DNA of 5,106 nt from Chloroflexia bacterium (GTDB lineage Bacteria; Chloroflexota; Chloroflexia; Thermobaculales; Thermobaculaceae): positions 1 through 5,106 of the forward strand of contig JACDAU010000225.1 of assembly GCA_013695265.1 (NCBI GenBank), in the 5' to 3' direction. Below the pieces are notes generated by a model. That model worked only from the letters and a program-made list of their open reading frames with translations, did no database searches and was not told the origin of the DNA. Positions 1-5,106 of this stretch are shown here, one piece after another. Made by a program: the position numbers and the translations under genes. Position 1 is the first letter of the stretch. Each line of letters begins with the position of its first letter.

Positions 1-1
1 C

Positions 2-34
2 ATCTTTCCGAGCTACAGCAACAACGGGCGTTGA
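2..34 (+). CDS. Possible C-terminal tail of an upstream gene (partial, unidentified)
   Basis: The second frame reads ten codons (IFPSYSNNGR) and then stops with TGA at 32-34. Eight of the ten codons end in G or C, as do the real genes in this window. A GC-rich hairpin lies 33 bases further on. This is consistent with the end of a plus-strand gene, but ten codons cannot identify a family or prove coding. The first frame is also open up to 201, but its reading is rich in Arg, Gln and Trp with poor third-position GC, so it does not look like protein. This is a weak call that needs the sequence to the left. Confidence 0.2.
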   Translation: MFPSYSNNGR

Positions 35-66
35 ACTCAGGGTACGGGCGTCACGGCGGGTTCGCC

Positions 67-86
67 GGGCGTTCAGTTGACCGCCC
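67..86 (+). terminator. GC-rich inverted repeat, possible terminator of an upstream unit
   Basis: GGGCG (67-71) pairs with CGCCC (82-86). Inside, after one T/C mismatch (72/81), TC pairs with GA around an AGTT loop. Only two T residues follow (87-88), so a classical rho-independent terminator is not fully met. Its place between a possible upstream stop (34) and the ruvB promoter (194) suits either a weak terminator or a protein-binding palindrome. A smaller 5-bp hairpin with a GGTT loop (54-67) lies just before it and shares G67. Confidence 0.3.
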
Positions 87-193
87 TTACCAGCGGCGGC
101 GCACCATCGCATACGCGGAGGATCGCACTGTCCGTCCACCGCTCTGGTTTCCTCTCTGTTCTCGCGTCGATTGGGTAGACGGAACGAAGGCGC

Positions 194-202
194 TGCTATA
201 AT
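194..202 (+). promoter_or_regulatory. Extended -10 promoter for ruvB
   Basis: TGC followed by a perfect TATAAT (197-202) forms an extended -10 element of the sigma-70/SigA type. No good -35 hexamer stands at 16-18 bases upstream. TTGGGT at 171-176 is 20 bases away, which is too far to be ideal, but extended -10 promoters tolerate a poor -35. Transcription would start near 208-210, leaving a leader of only about 16-18 bases before the ATG at 226, with the Shine-Dalgarno sequence inside it. This is the only strong promoter seen in the window, and it could drive ruvB and perhaps the genes downstream. Confidence 0.65.
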
Positions 203-213
203 TGGCGTGCAGT

Positions 214-218
214 AGGAG
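214..218 (+). promoter_or_regulatory. Ribosome binding site of ruvB (decides the start)
   Basis: AGGAG ends seven bases before the ATG at 226, which is ideal spacing. It lies downstream of the in-frame TTG at 202 and so cannot serve that codon. The TTG also overlaps the last base of the -10 hexamer and would precede the transcription start. Confidence 0.8.
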
Positions 219-225
219 TGGATGT

Positions 226-1284
226 ATGGTGGCGGAACGGGTGGTGGGGCCGGAGGAACAATTGCAGGAAGATGGGCAGGAACTGAGTCTGCGTCCTCGC
301 AGACTCTTCGAATACATCGGGCAGGAGAAGATCAAGGACCGCGTACGCGTCTTCATCGAGGCCGCAAAGGCGCGCGAAGAGTGCCTGGATCATGTGCTGC
401 TCTATGGGCCGCCGGGCCTGGGAAAGACCACCCTCGCAAATATCATCGCGAGTGAAATGGGCGTGAACATCCGCGTCACGTCCGGCCCAGCGATCGAACG
501 TCCTGGCGACCTTGCCTCCATCCTCACCAATCTGCGGAAGAATGATATCCTCTTTATTGACGAGATTCACCGCCTGAACCGCACCGTCGAGGAAGTGCTG
601 TATCCCGCGATGGAGGACTTCGCGCTTGATATTGTGGTCGGCAAGGGACCGAGTGCGCGGACGCTTCGACTGAGCATGCCGCCATTTACCTTGGTGGGCG
701 CCACGACCCGCCCGGCACTTCTCAGCTCGCCCCTGCGCGACCGCTTCGGCGACACCTTCCGTCTCGAGTACCAGGAGATCTCCGCCATGAAGGAGATCAT
801 TGTCCGGGCAGCGGGCATCTTGCAAATCGACATAACCGGGGATGGTGCGTACGAGATCGCGAGCCGGAGCAGGGGTACGCCGCGCATCGCGAATCGGCTC
901 TTGCGCCGCGTGCGTGACTATGCGCAGGTACGCGCGGACAAGGTCATCGACCTGGATACGGCGCGCGAGGCTCTCAGTCGGCAGGGCGTGGATGAGCTTG
1001 GCCTGGACGAGATCGATCGACGGCTGCTGCACTCTATTATCGAGAACTTTGATGGCGGCCCGGTGGGTCTCGACACACTCGCCGCCTCGACGAGCGAGGA
1101 AGCGGATACGGTGATGGACGTGTACGAGCCGTACCTGCTGTTGCTGGGGTTCATCCAGCGCACTCCGCGAGGCCGGATCGCCACCCGCAAAGCGTATGCG
1201 CATCTAGGACGAGCATATCCCGAGGTGACGGGACCAGAGCAACAGGCGCCGCTTTGGGACGCGGACGACCCCGAGGATGAATGA
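226..1284 (+). CDS. ruvB: Holliday junction branch migration ATPase RuvB
   Basis: RuvB is the hexameric AAA+ motor that, with RuvA, drives branch migration of Holliday junctions in recombinational repair in the cytoplasm. The 352-residue protein is full length for the family (about 330-350). Walker [10 protein letters not shown] is at residues 61-69. Walker B FIDEIH is at 110-115 (D112, E113). The RuvA-contacting beta-hairpin region runs about 134-155. Sensor 1 is in LVGATTRP (156-163). The arginine finger is in SPLRDRFG (168-175), and sensor 2 Arg220 is in [11 protein letters not shown] winged-helix DNA-binding domain with RTPRGRIAT (312-320) closes the protein, followed by an acidic tail (residues 345-352). 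I chose ATG 226 because of the AGGAG at 214 and the promoter at 194. An in-frame TTG at 202 would add eight residues but lies in the promoter. No ruvA or ruvC is visible upstream. The downstream neighbour queA matches the common ruvB-queA-tgt order. Confidence 0.98.
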   Translation: MVAERVVGPEEQLQEDGQELSLRPRRLFEYIGQEKIKDRVRVFIEAAKAREECLDHVLLYGPPGLGKTTLANIIASEMGVNIRVTSGPAIERPGDLASILTNLRKNDILFIDEIHRLNRTVEEVLYPAMEDFALDIVVGKGPSARTLRLSMPPFTLVGATTRPALLSSPLRDRFGDTFRLEYQEISAMKEIIVRAAGILQIDITGDGAYEIASRSRGTPRIANRLLRRVRDYAQVRADKVIDLDTAREALSRQGVDELGLDEIDRRLLHSIIENFDGGPVGLDTLAASTSEEADTVMDVYEPYLLLLGFIQRTPRGRIATRKAYAHLGRAYPEVTGPEQQAPLWDADDPEDE

Positions 1285-1296
1285 GGCCGGGCCTCA
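1282..1296 (+). other. Short perfect hairpin on the ruvB stop codon
   Basis: TGAGGC (1282-1287) and GCCTCA (1291-1296) form a 6-bp perfect stem with a CGG loop. Its first three bases are the ruvB stop codon. No T tract follows, so it is not a standard intrinsic terminator. It may slow 3' decay of ruvB mRNA or may be a chance palindrome in GC-rich DNA. Confidence 0.35.
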
Positions 1297-1401
1297 CACT
1301 CGCCTCGGTGACACCACGACGTTTGCCACGAGCATCGCGTCGAATCTTTTGCTGGTGCGCATACGCACCAACGTCGTTCGCCGCTTGCTGAGCCGCTGAG
1401 A
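1285..1401 (+). other. ruvB-queA intergenic region with nested inverted repeats, no gene
   Basis: This 117-base gap has no credible ORF. The queA frame is open back to the TGA at 1309-1311 but has no ATG, GTG or TTG start and reads like non-protein. A 7-bp perfect hairpin, TGGTGCG (1353-1359) with CGCACCA (1364-1370), has a CATA loop. An outer 8-bp match, ACGACGTT (1316-1323) with AACGTCGT (1370-1377), would enclose it, leaving a 30-base bulge at 1324-1353. CGACG (1317-1321) could instead pair with CGTCG at 1338-1342, giving a competing fold. A weak promoter is conceivable (TTGCCA 1323-1328, TCTTTT 1345-1350, spacing 16). No run of T follows any stem. No known riboswitch consensus is recognised. 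Confidence 0.4.
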
Positions 1402-3611
<2,210 letters not shown>

Positions 3612-3656
3612 CGAACACGAGCCGCGATGGACGTTCGGCCTTTAGTAGCAGCAGGC

Positions 3657-3661
3657 AGGAG
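3657..3661 (+). promoter_or_regulatory. Ribosome binding site of acpS
   Basis: AGGAG ends six bases before the ATG at 3668. The 56-base gap behind tgt (3612-3667) shows no convincing promoter or terminator. The only structure is weak: CGAAC (3612-3616) with GTTCG (3633-3637) around a 16-base loop, followed by CCTTT. acpS is therefore probably co-transcribed with tgt. Confidence 0.75.
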
Positions 3662-3667
3662 AGCGCA

Positions 3668-4075
3668 ATGGATGAAGTGTGTTGCCGACCTTACTGTGGG
3701 ATAGACATCGTCGAGGTGCCGCGGATTGTCGCAGCACTCGACCGCTGGGGCGATCGCTTCCTGGAGCGGATCTATACTCCGGCCGAGCGACAGCGATACG
3801 CCACACGCCCCATGTCCCTTGCTGCTCGCTTCGCCGCCAAAGAGGCGGTGATGAAGGCGCTAGGCACTGGCATCAGGGGCGTGAGCTGGAAGGATATCGA
3901 GGTTTTGCCGGACCGCCGCGGAAAGCCAATGCTCGCCCTCCGCGGGCGCGGCGAGGCACGGGCGCGGGCACTCGGGATCCAGGTGTGGGAAATCAGCCTG
4001 ACTCATTCCCGCGATACCGCTATCGCGAGTGTTGTGGCACTCGCGCCAGGAAACCGAGAGCAGGAGGCGTCATGA
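3668..4075 (+). CDS. acpS: Holo-[acyl-carrier-protein] synthase AcpS
   Basis: AcpS moves the 4'-phosphopantetheine group from coenzyme A to the conserved serine of apo-acyl carrier protein, activating fatty acid synthesis in the cytoplasm. At 135 residues it has the usual size of this trimeric family (about 120-130). The first block GIDIVEVPRI (11-20) holds the magnesium ligand Asp13. YTPAE (36-40) follows. RFAAKEAVMKALGTG (54-68) holds the second ligand Glu59 and the coenzyme-A-contacting Lys63. The final block ISLTHSRDTAIASVV (109-123) corresponds to the family's SxSH motif (His113). ATG 3668 has a well-placed AGGAG; the later GTG at 3677 does not. The ten residues before the first motif include three cysteines (5, 6, 10), which is uncommon in this family but tolerable at a poorly conserved end. 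It overlaps nnr by four bases, a common pairing. Confidence 0.96.
   Translation: MDEVCCRPYCGIDIVEVPRIVAALDRWGDRFLERIYTPAERQRYATRPMSLAARFAAKEAVMKALGTGIRGVSWKDIEVLPDRRGKPMLALRGRGEARARALGIQVWEISLTHSRDTAIASVVALAPGNREQEAS
4062..4067 (+). promoter_or_regulatory. Ribosome binding site of nnr, inside acpS
   Basis: AGGAGG, a full Shine-Dalgarno core, lies in the last codons of acpS and ends four bases before the nnr ATG at 4072. Spacing is slightly short. With the ATGA overlap (4072-4075) this allows both coupled and independent initiation of nnr. Confidence 0.75.
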
Positions 4076-5106
4076 TCGCGCTGGTCACCGCAGAACAGAT
4101 GCGCGCTGTCGAGGCACGGGAGTTCGACCGCGGGGTCACAGAGGACGATTTGACCGATCGGGCGTCCCGTGCGGTCCACACCCACGTCGCGAAGATGGCC
4201 GGGTCGGCGCCGATCGTCGTCCTTGCCGGCCCCGGAAACAACGGTATGGACGCGTTGAAAGTTCATCGCCTTCTGGAAGCCGCCGGAGCTGAGAGTTTGT
4301 TGCATTGCTGGAATCGCAGTGATTGCCCGGCGCCGTTCGATCAGTACCGGCTCGCCTCGGACCTGGCGCGTGCGCGGACGGTGCTGGATGGGCTATTCGG
4401 GATCGGACTAACGCGGGCAGTGGAGGGCGAGCCGGCGGCAATCCTGAATGCCGTGGAGGCCGAGCGCGAGGGGAGAGCGACGGGGGCAGACGGGCTCTCC
4501 GTCGTGGCGCTCGATATTCCGAGCGGCCTCAACTCGGACACGGGCGAGATCATGGGAGTGGTTCTGCGCGCGGATACTACGATCACGCTCGGCTTGCCAA
4601 AGATCGGGCTCTACACTGGTGGTGGACCCGGCGCGACGGGATACGTCATCCACGAACCGATAGGACTCGACACGCTCGCGGACACGGAGGGTGTCGCATC
4701 CGGCTTCGATAGTTGGGCAGACTTGACGATACCACCCCGGCTGCCCGGCTCGCATAAGAACGACAACGGCCGCGTGATGGTTATCGGCGGCAGTTTGCGC
4801 TTTCCCGGTGCTCCTGTTCTTGCCGCGCTCGCTGCACATCGGGCGGGCGCGGGCTACGTAACCGTCGGCTTCCCCCGATCCATGCTCGGCGTGATCGCAT
4901 CGCGGTTGCTGGAGCAGACGCTGCTGCCGCTGCCCGAGGCGGAGATGGGTACTCTCGGCGAGGCTGCGGTCACGGATGCGCTGGAAGGGGCCGCGGACTA
5001 CCAGGCGCTCGTGCTCGGCAATGGCGTGCAGCGCGATGACGCGACCGTCCGCTTCGTGCTGGCAGTGCTGGGCGTTTCCGCGCCCGCGCAGCGCCGCGTG
5101 GTGGGT
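4072..5106 (+). CDS. nnr: Bifunctional NAD(P)HX epimerase/dehydratase Nnr (3' end outside window)
   Basis: Nnr repairs NADHX and NADPHX, the hydrated forms of the cofactors. The N-terminal YjeF_N domain epimerises them and the C-terminal YjeF_C domain dehydrates the S form using ADP (bacteria) or ATP. The frame stays open for 345 codons to the window edge. E. coli Nnr has about 515 residues, so roughly a third is missing, including the C-terminal GTGD nucleotide motif. Epimerase features: LVTAEQMRAVE (4-14), GPGNNGMDAL (53-62), LDGLFGIG (105-112), ALDIPSGLNSDTG (146-158) and LPKIGL (175-180). Dehydratase features: GSHKNDNGRVMVIGGS (226-241), GAPVLAALAAHRAGAGYV (246-263) and LVLGNGV (313-319). 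Odd residues: the family usually has GGDG where this has GMDA (58-61), HKGD where this has HKND (228-231), and GPG where this has GNG (316-318). A usual MExAG block is replaced by TDRAS (28-32). Domain order and overall motifs make the family clear; full activity is less certain. Confidence 0.94.
   Translation, partial: MIALVTAEQMRAVEAREFDRGVTEDDLTDRASRAVHTHVAKMAGSAPIVVLAGPGNNGMDALKVHRLLEAAGAESLLHCWNRSDCPAPFDQYRLASDLARARTVLDGLFGIGLTRAVEGEPAAILNAVEAEREGRATGADGLSVVALDIPSGLNSDTGEIMGVVLRADTTITLGLPKIGLYTGGGPGATGYVIHEPIGLDTLADTEGVASGFDSWADLTIPPRLPGSHKNDNGRVMVIGGSLRFPGAPVLAALAAHRAGAGYVTVGFPRSMLGVIASRLLEQTLLPLPEAEMGTLGEAAVTDALEGAADYQALVLGNGVQRDDATVRFVLAVLGVSAPAQRRVVG

Noticed and set aside
1..3. CAT at the left edge as a minus-strand ATG of a divergent gene
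   Set aside because: No properly spaced Shine-Dalgarno on the minus strand (GGAAAG touches the codon) and no coding sequence is visible beyond the edge.
1..201. Open first frame from the window edge to the TAA at 199-201
   Set aside because: Its third-position GC and amino-acid make-up do not resemble the real genes here, and it runs through the hairpin and into the -10 box.
196..1203. Long minus-strand open frame (335 codons) opposite ruvB
   Set aside because: It is fully antisense to an unmistakable RuvB, its translation resembles no protein family, and such open frames are common opposite GC-rich genes.
1285..1401. preQ1 riboswitch before queA
   Set aside because: The pathway context is suggestive, but I see neither the compact preQ1-I pattern with its A-rich tail nor the preQ1-II or preQ1-III layouts.
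3612..3643. Possible terminator between tgt and acpS
   Set aside because: The stems are only 4-5 bp with loops of 11-16 bases and just three T residues follow; too weak to call.

Overview
This window is chromosomal housekeeping DNA from a GC-rich bacterium. It carries five tightly packed plus-strand genes: ruvB, queA, tgt, acpS and the start of nnr. There are no mobile-element genes, RNA genes, CRISPR repeats or phage features. The ruvB-queA-tgt order is widespread in bacteria (Bacillus has ruvA-ruvB-queA-tgt), and acpS-nnr adjacency is also common in Gram-positive-type lineages. The high GC, codon use and protein style would fit a Chloroflexota/Thermomicrobia-like organism or another deep GC-rich lineage. 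This is only a tentative guess, because no taxonomic marker is present.

Layout: positions 1-196 hold no convincing gene. At most there is the last ten codons of an upstream gene ending at 34, followed by a GC-rich hairpin at 67-86. A strong extended -10 promoter (TGC TATAAT, 194-202) opens the ruvB unit. RuvB runs 226-1284. A 117-base gap follows that contains several inverted repeats and no coding capacity. queA (1402-2415) and tgt (2412-3611) overlap by the four bases ATGA. A 56-base gap leads to acpS (3668-4075), which overlaps nnr by ATGA at 4072. nnr runs off the right edge of the window.

Functionally, RuvB is the hexameric Holliday-junction branch-migration motor. Tgt and QueA carry out consecutive steps of queuosine insertion at position 34 of GUN-anticodon tRNAs. 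AcpS activates acyl carrier protein. Nnr repairs hydrated NAD(P)H. The tgt/queA pair forms one pathway. The other genes appear to be together through conserved gene order rather than a shared pathway. neither ruvA nor ruvC sits directly upstream of ruvB within the visible 225 bases.

Nothing here looks like a novel defence, mobile or biosynthetic system. The points most worth a second look are the non-canonical residues in otherwise invariant motifs of Nnr, the structured ruvB-queA intergenic region, and the ruvB promoter that fixes its true start codon.
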